DNA of 64,000 nucleotides from an uncultured Sterolibacteriaceae bacterium (GCA_937888595.1 CALARK010000022.1:310001-374000), one strand, 5' to 3'. Shown: positions 41,179-50,261, numbered from the stretch's first letter. A program made the numbers and translations. The notes: generated by a model not told the origin, from the letters alone.

Positions 41179-43734
41179 ATGAAAAGCAACGGCTCGATGA
41201 ACCGCGTCTACCGTGTCGTCTGGAACGCCAGCAAGGCTGTCTGGCAGGCAGTGTGCGAAACCGGCAATGCGCATGGCAAAGAGAAATCAACCCGCAGTCT
41301 GCGCCGCGCAACCGCAGTTGCCAGCTTCCTCTTCGCCGGTGTCGCACTCGCTGCCCCCATGCCTAACGAACTGCCCAGCGGCGGCAATGTTGTCGCCGGT
41401 TCTGCCTCCATCAGTGTCGATGGTTCGCGCATGGATGTGCTGCAAACCACCCAGCGCACGGCCATCGATTGGGCCACCTTCAATATCGGCAGTGCCGCGC
41501 ATGTGCATTTCGAACAGCCCAATGGCGGCGCGGCGCTCAACCGCGTGCTCGATACCAACGCCAGCCAGATCTACGGCAAGCTTACTTCAACCGGCCAGGT
41601 CTTCCTGGTCAACCCGAACGGCGTGCTGTTCGCCCCCGGTGCGCAGGTCGACGTCGGCGGTCTGGTGGCCTCCACGCTCGCCATCAAGACGGAAGACTTC
41701 ATGGCCGGCAATTACACATTCCAGGGCGCCAGCAGCAACGCCATCATCAACCAGGGCAACATCACTGCGCATGGAGATGGCAGCGGTGGCACCATCGCCC
41801 TGATCGCCGCCAAGATCACCAACGACGGCACCCTTGCAGCCAATGGTGGCAACGTCCTGCTCAGCGCAGGCAGCAAGGTCACGCTCGACATGGGCGGCCC
41901 GGTCAAGCTGCAGATTGAGAACGACACGCTGGAAACCCTGATCCAGAACGGCGGTGCGATAAGGGCCGATGGTGGGCGGGTGCTGCTCACCTCGCAGGCG
42001 GCCAACACTCTGGCCAGCAGCGTGATCAACAACACGGGTGTGATTGAAGCGCAGACGCTGGCGACGGGCGAGAAGGGCGAGATCATCCTGTTTGCGCATG
42101 ATGGCCACATGAATGTCGGCGGCACGATCAAGGCCGAAGGCGGGTTTGTCGAAAGCTCTGGAAAAACTTTTGAGATTCAGGAAGGGGCCACGATCCAGGC
42201 CGGTCACTGGCTGATCGATCCGGTCAATATCACCATTGATGCAGGGCTGGCTGGCTCAATAGAGACGGCACTGGGGAGCGGTGATGTGACTATCACGACG
42301 GATGGAGGCAACACGCCAGATACATCTTCCGGCGAGGCTGGAACCGACGGCGACATCACAGTTGACTCCTCTATCTCGTGGAATTCGGCCCAGAAGCTGA
42401 CGCTTTCCGCTCATAGGAACATTCTGATCAATGAAGAAATCGAAGTTGGCAACGCAGGTGGCGAACTGGCATTGCACTACGGCCAGGGGGCTGTGGCCAC
42501 TGGAAATGCTGCCGATTACAGCTTCGGCCCTAATGGACTTGTTTCTTTACCCACCGGCGGAAAATTCACCGAGAAACTGGGCACTGATGGCTTGGCAATT
42601 ACCAGCCATTTCGGCTACGGGGCCAAGGTTGTGCCGTCGCTGACGGTTGATAACGATGACGATAGTCTGCAGGATGATGGCGTACAAGGCCCGTTCCTGT
42701 GGGAAATCGCCCCTTCAGGAAATCACATGTTCATCATGCAACCGGATGGTGATGAGGGCGCTGAATCTAATCTTGCACTTACGAGTACCGCATTGTCGAT
42801 GTCGGGCGATAGCGTGGACTATTTGAATGAAGTTTTCGATAACAACACGACCAATTTTTCGTACTTCTACCAAACCGTTACCCTTTCTGCGGGCCAGTCG
42901 CTAACGCGGGCGTGGACCTATACATCGACCGACTACTATCCCTTCAACGACGGCTCCTTCCTGTCTTTTGTCAACACCACTATTCCGGCTGACAATACAG
43001 TGAAGATTTACGGGCTGACCACCCCGGTGATGGTCTTGGGTGCCACGGTGGCAGGGACTGGCAACTGGAGTACGAAAAGTTACGGCAGCACTGGCTGGCA
43101 AACCGTGACACTCCAGGCGGGGCAGGCGGGTGACTATAGGATAGGCTTTGGTACATTCAATCTGGATGACACTTCATATTCGCCAATTCTCGGCGTGGCC
43201 AATGCTGCGGGTACGACGTTGTTGAACGGTCAGGCATTCGCACCAATAGCTGTCGATCCGAGCGGGCCTTTGGGATCTTCCGGGGTGGTTATTGGGTCTC
43301 CGTCAAGTCCCAGCGTTCCGCCATCAACTCCGACGAATTCGGTTCCCCAGAATACTGCCGTTGCCACGGTGCAAAGCACGGTAGTCACGCCGCTGACCAA
43401 TACTGCGACTCCCTCCAATATCGTGGCGCCAAGCGCGCCGCCGCCGACGGTCGTGGTTTCGCAACAGGGCAGCCTGCCGGTCTTCGATGTCAATGGGGGC
43501 TTGGCTTTCGTTCAGGTCGGTGCGCCTCAGGGAACGGGCGGCAATACGTCACCCAACAACTCAAGCAACAGCACGACGACCACGATCCAGAGCGTAGCCG
43601 ACTTGCCGCCGGATTTGGGTGGGCGTGACCCGATGGGCTTCATGCGCGTCTTCGTAGTAGGGGGGGGCTTGAACCTGCCTGAAGTGGCGCTCAATGCTCC
43701 CGGCCAGAATCGTCAGAAAAACGTCGCCCAATAA
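41179..43734 (+). CDS. two-partner secretion exoprotein (TpsA, filamentous haemagglutinin type)
   Basis: An 851-residue secreted protein. The extended signal peptide (ESPR) begins MNRVYRVVWNASKAVWQAVCE and ends near VALAAPMP. The TPS/haemagglutination-activity domain follows (about 60-310) with the hallmark NPNGVLF near 145 and repeated beta-helix strands. The C-terminal third is Thr/Ser/Pro-rich and low in complexity. Much shorter than typical FhaA-like adhesins. ATG 41179 is used; ATG 41197 gives the classic ESPR start. It is exported through the TpsB pore encoded 18 bp downstream. Confidence 0.88.
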   Translation: MKSNGSMNRVYRVVWNASKAVWQAVCETGNAHGKEKSTRSLRRATAVASFLFAGVALAAPMPNELPSGGNVVAGSASISVDGSRMDVLQTTQRTAIDWATFNIGSAAHVHFEQPNGGAALNRVLDTNASQIYGKLTSTGQVFLVNPNGVLFAPGAQVDVGGLVASTLAIKTEDFMAGNYTFQGASSNAIINQGNITAHGDGSGGTIALIAAKITNDGTLAANGGNVLLSAGSKVTLDMGGPVKLQIENDTLETLIQNGGAIRADGGRVLLTSQAANTLASSVINNTGVIEAQTLATGEKGEIILFAHDGHMNVGGTIKAEGGFVESSGKTFEIQEGATIQAGHWLIDPVNITIDAGLAGSIETALGSGDVTITTDGGNTPDTSSGEAGTDGDITVDSSISWNSAQKLTLSAHRNILINEEIEVGNAGGELALHYGQGAVATGNAADYSFGPNGLVSLPTGGKFTEKLGTDGLAITSHFGYGAKVVPSLTVDNDDDSLQDDGVQGPFLWEIAPSGNHMFIMQPDGDEGAESNLALTSTALSMSGDSVDYLNEVFDNNTTNFSYFYQTVTLSAGQSLTRAWTYTSTDYYPFNDGSFLSFVNTTIPADNTVKIYGLTTPVMVLGATVAGTGNWSTKSYGSTGWQTVTLQAGQAGDYRIGFGTFNLDDTSYSPILGVANAAGTTLLNGQAFAPIAVDPSGPLGSSGVVIGSPSSPSVPPSTPTNSVPQNTAVATVQSTVVTPLTNTATPSNIVAPSAPPPTVVVSQQGSLPVFDVNGGLAFVQVGAPQGTGGNTSPNNSSNSTTTTIQSVADLPPDLGGRDPMGFMRVFVVGGGLNLPEVALNAPGQNRQKNVAQ

Positions 43735-43752
43735 CGCCAAGGAAGTTTCGCC

Positions 43753-45423
43753 ATGACCGTATTTCGTCTTTCATTGCTGGCCGCTTCCTTTGCTGCGGCC
43801 TTTCCTGCTTCTTACTCACTTGCCCAGCAGGCGCCTGATGCCGGCCAGACGTTGCAGCAACAACAACAGGTGCCACAACTGCCGCGCACCGGCCCAGCCA
43901 TCAATATCCAGCCACCCGCTACCGCAACGGTGGCGCCGGGCGGCGCCGAAGTGGCCCTCTCGAGCGTGAGCGTTGCCGGTGCCTCGGTTTTCAGTGAAGC
44001 CGATCTGCTCGCCGTGCTCGGCGACGTGACAGGCCAGCGCTACGACCTCGCAGGACTGCGCGGGTTGGCCGAGCGCATCTCGGCCCACTACCGCGACAAC
44101 GGCTACCCGTTCACGCGTGCCTACATTCCGCCGCAACCGATCACCGACGGCAAGCTTCGCATCGATGTGGTGGAAGGTCGTTTCGGCCAGGTTCAGGCGC
44201 TGGGCGACAAAGCTCTTGTGGCCGCCGCCGTCGGCTTCTTGGCGCCGCTGAAATCTAGCGATGTCATCTCCTCGGCTCCGCTGGAGCGCGCCACCCTCAT
44301 CCTCGACGACCAGCCGGGTATCCAGGTTGCCCCCATCATCCGTCCAGGACAGGAACTGGGCACCGGCGATCTCGACGTACGTGTCGAGCGCACCCCGGAC
44401 TTCAGCGGGGATGTCGGTTTCGACAACCATGGCAACCGCTATACCGGTGAGCATCGTCTGCGCGCGAACCTGCAATGGGACAGCCCTTTCAGCTTCGGCG
44501 ACCAGGTTACCGCCCGCGTGATCTATTCCGACGAAGACATGTGGCTAGGCAGCGTCGGGTACAGCCTGCCCCTGGGCAGCAGCGGCTTGCGTGGCAATAT
44601 CGGCTACGCACATACCTACTACGAACTGGCCAAGGACTTTGCCAACCTGCAAGCTACCGGCACCGCGAAAGTGACGACGCTGGGGATCACCTATCCGATC
44701 ATCCGTTCGCAGCGAGCTAACCTGACACTAGCGGCCACCTATCAGCACAAGCGTCTCAACGACAAGCAGCAAGTGGCAGGAACAAACGACGATAAGTCGA
44801 GCGACAGTGTGCCGATCGCACTCAACTTCGATCGGCGCGACGGGCTGTGGGGCGGCGGCATTACCTACGGCAGCCTGTCTTACACTGCCGGCCGGCTCAA
44901 GCTCGGCAGTGTGCTCGAGGCGGCCGACCGCGCGAGCGGCCAGAACACGCGCGGCAGCTTCGACAAGTGGAACCTCGATATCGCGCGCGTGCAGGCTACG
45001 CCGGTAGCTGGTCTGACACTGTTCGGCCGCCTGTCATCGCAGTGGGCCGGCAAGAACCTGGATAGCTCCGAGAGTTTCAGTCTCGGGGGTGCCAACGGTG
45101 TACGACCCTATCCTTCTGGTGAAGGCAATGGCGATGAAGGCTGGCTGGTGCAGTTGGAAATCCGCTATGCCATGGGCCCCTACAGCCCTTATTTCTTCCA
45201 TGACAGCGGTCGAGTCAAGCTCAATGCTAACCCCGACGGGCTGGCCGTAGCCCCGAACCCCAACCACCGTTCGATCGGGGGAGAGGGCTTGGGCCTTCGC
45301 TACACCCGGGGTAGTTGGCACCTGGATGCGACCCTGGCCTGGCGCAGCCATGGTGGTTCGCCGGTGTCGGACGGTGCGGATCGCAATCCACGGGTCTGGG
45401 TGATGGCGGGGTACAAGTTCTAG
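43753..45423 (+). CDS. two-partner secretion outer-membrane transporter (TpsB, FhaC/ShlB type)
   Basis: A 556-residue Omp85-superfamily barrel. Signal peptide 1-25, a Gln/Pro-rich N-terminal segment (32-55), POTRA domains about 65-210 (LSSVSVAGASVFSEADL, YPFTRAYIPPQPITDGKLRIDVVEG), and a 16-strand barrel with the conserved loop VRPYPSGEGNGDEGW near 455 and the terminal strand ending in F (GYKF). It translocates the upstream TpsA. A decayed dispersed repeat begins 3 bp after the stop. Confidence 0.93.
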   Translation: MTVFRLSLLAASFAAAFPASYSLAQQAPDAGQTLQQQQQVPQLPRTGPAINIQPPATATVAPGGAEVALSSVSVAGASVFSEADLLAVLGDVTGQRYDLAGLRGLAERISAHYRDNGYPFTRAYIPPQPITDGKLRIDVVEGRFGQVQALGDKALVAAAVGFLAPLKSSDVISSAPLERATLILDDQPGIQVAPIIRPGQELGTGDLDVRVERTPDFSGDVGFDNHGNRYTGEHRLRANLQWDSPFSFGDQVTARVIYSDEDMWLGSVGYSLPLGSSGLRGNIGYAHTYYELAKDFANLQATGTAKVTTLGITYPIIRSQRANLTLAATYQHKRLNDKQQVAGTNDDKSSDSVPIALNFDRRDGLWGGGITYGSLSYTAGRLKLGSVLEAADRASGQNTRGSFDKWNLDIARVQATPVAGLTLFGRLSSQWAGKNLDSSESFSLGGANGVRPYPSGEGNGDEGWLVQLEIRYAMGPYSPYFFHDSGRVKLNANPDGLAVAPNPNHRSIGGEGLGLRYTRGSWHLDATLAWRSHGGSPVSDGADRNPRVWVMAGYKF

Positions 45424-45424
45424 G

Positions 45425-45585
45425 AAAAAATCGGCGCCGGTAGTACGGCATGTCCTGTCCAACGGGCAGCTCCGGGCTGCTTCGCGCTACAACTGCAGGC
45501 GATGGTTTCTAGACCTTGATTCTGCCCTCCACCAGCCCGGCCAATGCCGGCTGAAGTTTCGAACGCAAGCTGGCGGCGTGGCGCG
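45425..45585 (+). pseudogene. decayed 3' fragment of a DNA glycosylase gene
   Basis: Aligns with 35830-35990, the 3' end of the deoxyinosine glycosylase gene, at roughly three-quarters identity by eye (shared CGGCATGTC, CAACTGCAG, CGAACGCAA). Small deletions and an internal stop destroy the frame. It follows the TpsB gene directly and mirrors the functional gene on the other side of the 9.4-kb accessory segment. Confidence 0.75.
45427..45449 (-). repeat. 24-bp dispersed repeat, copy 12 (degenerate)
   Basis: AAAATCGGCGCCGGTAGTAC: one deleted base and several substitutions. It is the start of the glycosylase remnant. Confidence 0.5.
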
Positions 45586-45629
45586 AGGGCTTGGCTTTTC
45601 AGCGAACGGCCTGACCCGTTTGCTGCTGC

Positions 45630-46316
45630 TCACGCAGCGGCGGGCTCGCTCCGGTCCAGCCGCCGCAGGGAGAACACCAGGCCGGCGGTGGCGATGATCA
45701 GGAATGCCGGCCCGAACAGCCAGAACACGAGCGGTACCGCGAAGAAGAAGGCGCGCATGCCGATGGCGAACAGGTTGCCGGCGCGGTTGAGGCGTCGCGC
45801 CACAGCTTGCGGCGTCAGGTTGTGATGGCTGTCGTGCTCGGGTACGTTCAGCATGAACACCACGTGGTTGGCGAGGCGCACGGCGCTGGCGAAGGCGAAG
45901 AAGGCGACGATGAAGTCGGCCAGCAGGGACAGCACCTTGATGATCCACAATTCGGCCGAATGGGTGCCGACGAGGTTGAGGACATGCCAGCTGCGGGCGA
46001 TGCTCTCCGCCTGCCCGGACAGCGTCAGCGTGCCGATGATCAGCAGCGTCGCGGTGGAGGCCATCAGGCTCGCCCCCATGATGAAGTTGCGCAGGGTCTG
46101 CACCGCCATGACATCCCTGCCGGGATTGCGCATGACGCTGGCGACCCAGAGGGTCCGCGCCAGTTCGTTGACCCCGTGGATGGTATAGGTCGGATTCCGC
46201 CGTACCCGGGCGCGCAGCCACAGGTAGTAGATGCCGACCAGCAGCGTGCTGGCGGCGAACGCCATGAGGTCGGCGGCGAAAGGTCTGGCCCAGTCCATGT
46301 CGAAGCCCGCCATCAT
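45630..46316 (-). CDS. DUF599 family inner membrane protein
   Basis: A 228-residue protein with about four membrane helices (18-35, 75-97, 123-147, 185-215) and the DUF599 pattern YYLWLRARVRRNPTYTIHGVNELARTLWV with MRNPGRDVMAVQTLRNFIMGAS. Function unknown. The start ATGATG overlaps the stop of the Sel1 gene by 4 bp, so it is translationally coupled to it. Confidence 0.85.
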   Translation of the reverse strand: MMAGFDMDWARPFAADLMAFAASTLLVGIYYLWLRARVRRNPTYTIHGVNELARTLWVASVMRNPGRDVMAVQTLRNFIMGASLMASTATLLIIGTLTLSGQAESIARSWHVLNLVGTHSAELWIIKVLSLLADFIVAFFAFASAVRLANHVVFMLNVPEHDSHHNLTPQAVARRLNRAGNLFAIGMRAFFFAVPLVFWLFGPAFLIIATAGLVFSLRRLDRSEPAAA

Positions 46317-47194
46317 GGACGCACCTCGCGGACCTTGGCCGCGAGTGCCTGCCAGACCCGGGCGGCGTGGGGATCGGCCGGCACGCCCGGCGCTCCCGTA
46401 CCGTAAAGACGGGCAAGTTCCTGCATCGCATCGGCGTTGCCCGATTCGGCGGCCTGCGTGTACCAGCGCATGGCGAGCGTCATGTCCGCGCCCCTGCCTC
46501 CGCTGCCGTGTTCGTACTGATGGCCCAGCGCGACCTGGGCGCCGCTGTCGCCATCCTCCGCCAGGGCCTGCAAGGCGTCCGGGCTGAGCGGGCGGTCATG
46601 GGTGTGCCCGAAGTCGCCGACCACCTCGCTCAACAGGTTGTTGGCCTGCCCGTAGGCCCGATCGGCGGCGCGGGCGGCGAAACTGTCGGCCTCGTCTTCG
46701 TCGAGTTCCCCGCCCAGGCCGCGGCGGTAGAGGTGGGAGAGCAGGTATGCAGCTTCGCCGTTGCCTGCCGTGGCCGCCTTGCGCAGCCAGGAGCGTGCCA
46801 TCGTGAGGTCTTTCGGCACGCCGTGTCCGCGCAGGTACAACCGTCCGAGCTGCAACTGCGCATCGATGTCGCCGCGGTTGGCGGCGCGGCGCCACCAGTC
46901 GGCGGCCAGCCGCGCGTCGTGCGCGATGCCGGGCCCGTTTTCATACAGTCTCGCAAGGCGGGAGGCCGCGTAGGCATTGCCCTGCAGGGCGGCACGCTCG
47001 AGCCAGCGTATCGCCGCCTGCGGATCGGCCGCCCGTCCCGCGTCGCCTTCCAGGTAGGCGATGCCCAGCAGGACCTGGGCGGAAGCGCTGCCGTGCTCGG
47101 CCTGCTTGCGCGTGCTGGCCAGTTCTTGCGGGTTCATCGCGAAGGCGGTGGACACCAAGGTCGTCAGGAAGAGGGCGAGCGCGGTTTGTTTCAT
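46313..47194 (-). CDS. secreted Sel1-repeat protein
   Basis: A 293-residue periplasmic protein: signal peptide 1-19, then about five Sel1-like TPR repeats (AAIRWLERAALQGNAYAASRLARLYENG, AADWWRRAANRGDIDAQLQLGRLYLRG and so on). Such solenoids mediate protein-protein contacts. Together with DUF599 it forms a two-gene operon. A PmrA/QseB-type box lies 84 bp upstream of the start. Confidence 0.87.
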   Translation of the reverse strand: MKQTALALFLTTLVSTAFAMNPQELASTRKQAEHGSASAQVLLGIAYLEGDAGRAADPQAAIRWLERAALQGNAYAASRLARLYENGPGIAHDARLAADWWRRAANRGDIDAQLQLGRLYLRGHGVPKDLTMARSWLRKAATAGNGEAAYLLSHLYRRGLGGELDEDEADSFAARAADRAYGQANNLLSEVVGDFGHTHDRPLSPDALQALAEDGDSGAQVALGHQYEHGSGGRGADMTLAMRWYTQAAESGNADAMQELARLYGTGAPGVPADPHAARVWQALAAKVREVRP

Positions 47195-47277
47195 GTCATG
47201 CTGGCGAGGCGGTTCCGGTGGAGGGGGTGGGGGTTCATGGCAGTGTCCGTCATGGACGGCACCTTAACCGCACCAGA

Positions 47278-47294
47278 CTTAATCCTGACTTAAT
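47278..47294 (+). promoter_or_regulatory. PmrA/QseB-type binding box upstream of the Sel1 gene
   Basis: CTTAAT-N5-CTTAAT, the direct-repeat architecture of PmrA/QseB-class sites. It overlaps the last codons and stop of the kinase gene and precedes the minus-strand Sel1 gene by 84 bp; half-sites read in the + direction. Confidence 0.55.
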
Positions 47295-48598
47295 CCGGGC
47301 CAGTCCACCGTTACCTGCAGGCCGCCGAGCACGGAGTTCCCGAGTACCACCGTGGCGCCGTGCCGCTCGGCGATCGCCTGGACGATGGCGAGTCCCAGGC
47401 CGCTGCCGCTTTCGTCGCTGCCGGTGCGGCGATAGAAGCGGTCGAAGACGCGCTGGCGATCGTCAGGCGGTATGCCGGGGCCGCTGTCGTCGATCGACAG
47501 CCGGACGCGATCGGCATGCTGGCGAATCGCCGCATCGACGCGGCCGCCGGGGGGCGTGTAGCGCAGGGCGTTATCCACGAGGTTGGCGATCAGGGTGCGC
47601 ACGGCGGCCGGATCGCCCTTCACTGCGGCGGCGGGCAGGCTGTCCGGCATGCCGAGGTCGATGTCGCGCTGCTCTGCCAGGCGCAGATGATCCGCGACGA
47701 CCTGCGCGGTCACGGCAGACAGGTCGACGCGCACCAGTGGCCGCTCCTCCTGTGCGCCCGGCTCCTGTCGGGCGAGCGTCAGCAGCTGCTGAACGACATG
47801 GCTGGCCCGCTCCAGTCCCGCGCGCAGTTCATCCAGCGCCACACGTCGCCCGGCTTCGTCGTTCGCCCGTCGGGCGAGCTGGACGTGCAATTGCAGCGCG
47901 GTCAGCGGGGTGCGCAATTCGTGGGCGGCATCGGCGACGAAGTTGCGCTGGGCGGCGAGGGCGTGGTCGAGCCGTGCCAGCAGGTCGTTGATCGCCTCGA
48001 CGAGGGGCATCGCTTCGTCCGGTACGCCGGCGAGGGAGAGCGGCTGCAGTGCACCCGGTGCGCGGCGCGTCACGCCCGCGGCGAGGCGGCCGAGCGGGCT
48101 GAGGCCCCGGCCGACAAGCCACCAGATCAGCAGGCCGAGTCCCGGGGAAACGAGCAGGATCGGCAGCATCAGCCGCAAGGCCATCGTGATGGCCAGACGA
48201 TCGCGGACGTGCCGCGGATGGGCGACCTGGATGATGCGGCCTTGCCAGTGGCTGACGTAGAGGCGCCAGCGGCCCGTGGCGGTTTCGATGGTCGAGAAGC
48301 CGGCCGCCGCCTGGCGCGGCAGGGCAGCCCGGGGATCGGACTGGTAGAGCACGGCGCCCCGGGCATCCCAGACCTGGATCAGGAAATCCCGCTCGTCCTC
48401 CGCCAGTGCATCGTCCGGCAACGCGGCGCGGGCGAAGGCGTGGTCACGCAGCGACAGGGCGAGCTGGCGCAGGTGGTAGTCGAAGATTTCGGTCGCCTCC
48501 TGGCGAGCCATGCGGTAGGTGCCGTAGGCACCCACGAGCAGCCCGACGACGATCGCGGCCAGCAGGGCGCCCAGCAGGCGGCGGCGGATCGACCTCAT
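47279..48598 (-). CDS. sensor histidine kinase, QseC/PmrB-like
   Basis: A 439-residue kinase: TM1 about 10-28, a short periplasmic domain about 30-135 with the QseC-like ATEIFDYHLRQLALSL, TM2 about 138-163, HAMP, HisKA with H226 (FVADAAHELRTPLTALQLHV), and HATPase (DNALRYTPPGGRVD, GSGLGLAIVQAIAERHG). It overlaps the response regulator gene by 4 bp. Relatives respond to metals, adrenergic-type signals or organic acids; the ligand here is unknown. Confidence 0.92.
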   Translation of the reverse strand: MRSIRRRLLGALLAAIVVGLLVGAYGTYRMARQEATEIFDYHLRQLALSLRDHAFARAALPDDALAEDERDFLIQVWDARGAVLYQSDPRAALPRQAAAGFSTIETATGRWRLYVSHWQGRIIQVAHPRHVRDRLAITMALRLMLPILLVSPGLGLLIWWLVGRGLSPLGRLAAGVTRRAPGALQPLSLAGVPDEAMPLVEAINDLLARLDHALAAQRNFVADAAHELRTPLTALQLHVQLARRANDEAGRRVALDELRAGLERASHVVQQLLTLARQEPGAQEERPLVRVDLSAVTAQVVADHLRLAEQRDIDLGMPDSLPAAAVKGDPAAVRTLIANLVDNALRYTPPGGRVDAAIRQHADRVRLSIDDSGPGIPPDDRQRVFDRFYRRTGSDESGSGLGLAIVQAIAERHGATVVLGNSVLGGLQVTVDWPGLSQD

Positions 48599-49257
48599 GG
48601 CTCCCGCGGCACCAGGTAGCCGACGCCGCGCAGGTTGCGGATCCGCTCGCTGCCGAGCTTGCGTCTCAGCGCATGAATATAGACCTCGACCGCGTTGCTT
48701 TCGATTTCCTCGCCCCAGCCGTACAGCCGTTCTTCCAGTTCGGCACGTGAAAAGGGTTTGCCGGGGTGCTCCATCAGCGTCAGGAGCAGGGAATATTCGC
48801 GCGCCGACAGGCTGACGGGGCGGTCGTCGAGATGGACGTCGTGGGTGACCGGGTTCAGCCGCAGGCCCCCGGCGTGCAGTTCGGTTTGTGCCCGCCCCGC
48901 ACTGCGCCGGAGCAGCGAGCGGATGCGCGCGAGCAATTCGTCGAGGTCGAAGGGCTTCACCAGGTAGTCGTCGGCGCCGGCATCCAGTCCCCGGATGCGC
49001 TCCGGCACGGTATCGCGCGCCGTGACGACGAGTACCGGCACGGTGTCGCCGCGGCGGCGCAGATCCTCCAGCAGCGTCAGGCCATCCTTGTGCGGCAGGC
49101 CGAGATCGAGTACCACGAGGTCGTAGGTCTGGTCGGCCAGCGCGAGGCCGGCCGCCCTGCCGTCCTGCACCCAGTCTACGGCGTAGCCTTCCTGAGCCAG
49201 TCCGCGCTGGACGCCGACACCGATCATCCGGTCATCTTCTACAAGCAGGAAGCGCAT
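48595..49257 (-). CDS. OmpR-family response regulator, QseB/PmrA-like
   Basis: A 220-residue regulator: receiver with D51 (LVVLDLGLPHKDG), then a winged-helix output domain with RLYGWGEEIESNAVEVYIHALRRKLG, characteristic of the QseB/PmrA/TctD branch. A perfect CTTAAG-N5-CTTAAG box lies 55 bp upstream, indicating autoregulation and possible control of the divergent HiPIP gene. Confidence 0.93.
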   Translation of the reverse strand: MRFLLVEDDRMIGVGVQRGLAQEGYAVDWVQDGRAAGLALADQTYDLVVLDLGLPHKDGLTLLEDLRRRGDTVPVLVVTARDTVPERIRGLDAGADDYLVKPFDLDELLARIRSLLRRSAGRAQTELHAGGLRLNPVTHDVHLDDRPVSLSAREYSLLLTLMEHPGKPFSRAELEERLYGWGEEIESNAVEVYIHALRRKLGSERIRNLRGVGYLVPREP

Positions 49258-49311
49258 CGCTGCGACGGATCCCTTCGTTGTTACATTGCCGCCAAGCCTA
49301 GCCTGCGGGAC

Positions 49312-49328
49312 CTTAAGTTTCTCTTAAG
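49312..49328 (+). promoter_or_regulatory. PmrA/QseB-type binding box, divergent regulator-HiPIP promoter
   Basis: Perfect CTTAAG-N5-CTTAAG, the known architecture of PmrA/QseB boxes, positioned between the regulator gene (start 49257, minus) and HiPIP (start 49386, plus). Confidence 0.7.
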
Positions 49329-49385
49329 GGGCGGGGAATTAGGGTGGTGACTCACGATTTTCCAACCTCAACGAAAGGAAAGCCC

Positions 49386-49673
49386 ATGAAGTCTATCCCC
49401 AGTCAGCGACGCGAATTTCTCCGCCTCGGCAGTGCGGTGCTGGCCGCCATCCCCGTACTGGCGGTGTCGGGCCGTGCCACGGCGGCCACCAATGCTGCGA
49501 TGCGCACTTCGCTCAAGTACCGCGACAAGCCCGAAGGGGGCAAGCAGTGTGTCGATTGCGTCCAGTTCCTGGCCGGCAAGTCACCCAAGGACATGGGCGG
49601 TTGCCGTCTGATGCCCGGCGATACGGAAATCTCGCCGCAGGGCTATTGCGTGGCGTACCAGAAAAAGAAATAA
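49386..49673 (+). CDS. high-potential iron-sulfur protein (HiPIP)
   Basis: A 95-residue periplasmic electron carrier. The Tat signal peptide has QRREFLRLG (8-16) and ends near ATAA. The mature part binds one [4Fe-4S] cluster through C55, C58, C73 and C88 (CVDC, GGCRL, GYCVAY). HiPIPs carry electrons between bc1-type complexes and reaction centres or terminal oxidases. A ribosome-binding site GAAAGGAAAG precedes ATG 49386. Confidence 0.93.
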   Translation: MKSIPSQRREFLRLGSAVLAAIPVLAVSGRATAATNAAMRTSLKYRDKPEGGKQCVDCVQFLAGKSPKDMGGCRLMPGDTEISPQGYCVAYQKKK

Positions 49674-49714
49674 GCGGCAGGCAGCCCCCGGCCGACCTCC
49701 CGGGCCGGGGGATG

Positions 49715-50080
49715 TCAGGCGGCCTGTGCGAGGTGATGCGCCGCGATTGCCTCGATGGCCCGCTCGATATGGTGGTTCTGCTGCAGTTGCAGCCAGGGCA
49801 GACATTCCGCGAGGTTGAGGGCGATCGCCACCTTGTGCTCGAGGGTGACCGGCTGCTCGCACAGGCGCTGCAGTTCGGCGGCGCATTGCGCCGGCAGGCT
49901 GTCGGGCTCGGCCAGTTCCGTGACGACCAGCGCCACGACCAGCAGGTCGGACTGGTGCTGCTCGGAAAACCAGGGTTCGCCGATGGCGGCAAGCGCGACC
50001 AGCGCCGGCAGCTCGGTTTTCACCTTGTTCTTGATGCCGAGCGGAAGTACGGTGGTCCGTTTCGAACGGGGTTTGCGCAT
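49715..50080 (-). CDS. hypothetical protein, 121 residues
   Basis: Begins with a basic segment MRKPRSKRTTVLPLGIKNKVK, then helical and Leu/Ala/Glu-rich, with no signal peptide. I do not recognise a family, though coding character is good and the start at ATG 50080 is preferable to 50095. It resembles small host proteins of unknown role found near phosphorylation or secretion genes, but nothing definite can be said. Confidence 0.6.
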   Translation of the reverse strand: MRKPRSKRTTVLPLGIKNKVKTELPALVALAAIGEPWFSEQHQSDLLVVALVVTELAEPDSLPAQCAAELQRLCEQPVTLEHKVAIALNLAECLPWLQLQQNHHIERAIEAIAAHHLAQAA

Positions 50081-50217
50081 GGCGGTCTCCGGCAAAGTGT
50101 GCCGCTTTTTTCGTTTCCGGCGGCAAGCTTGATGTTATTGGATCGGTTTGGCACCCGCCCATCCGGTGCTTGTCGAAAAGAAGGCAGATTCCGTGCCAGT
50201 TCTTCGGACCGGATTGC

Positions 50218-50241
50218 GCCGTCCCGCCGGCGCCGACTTTT
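50218..50241 (+). repeat. 24-bp dispersed repeat, copy 13 (before GspE-like gene)
   Basis: Full-consensus copy, 20 bp before ATG 50262 and 6 bp before a TATAGT -10-like box at 50248-50253. Confidence 0.9.
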
Positions 50242-50261
50242 TGTCGGTATAGTCGCGCATC

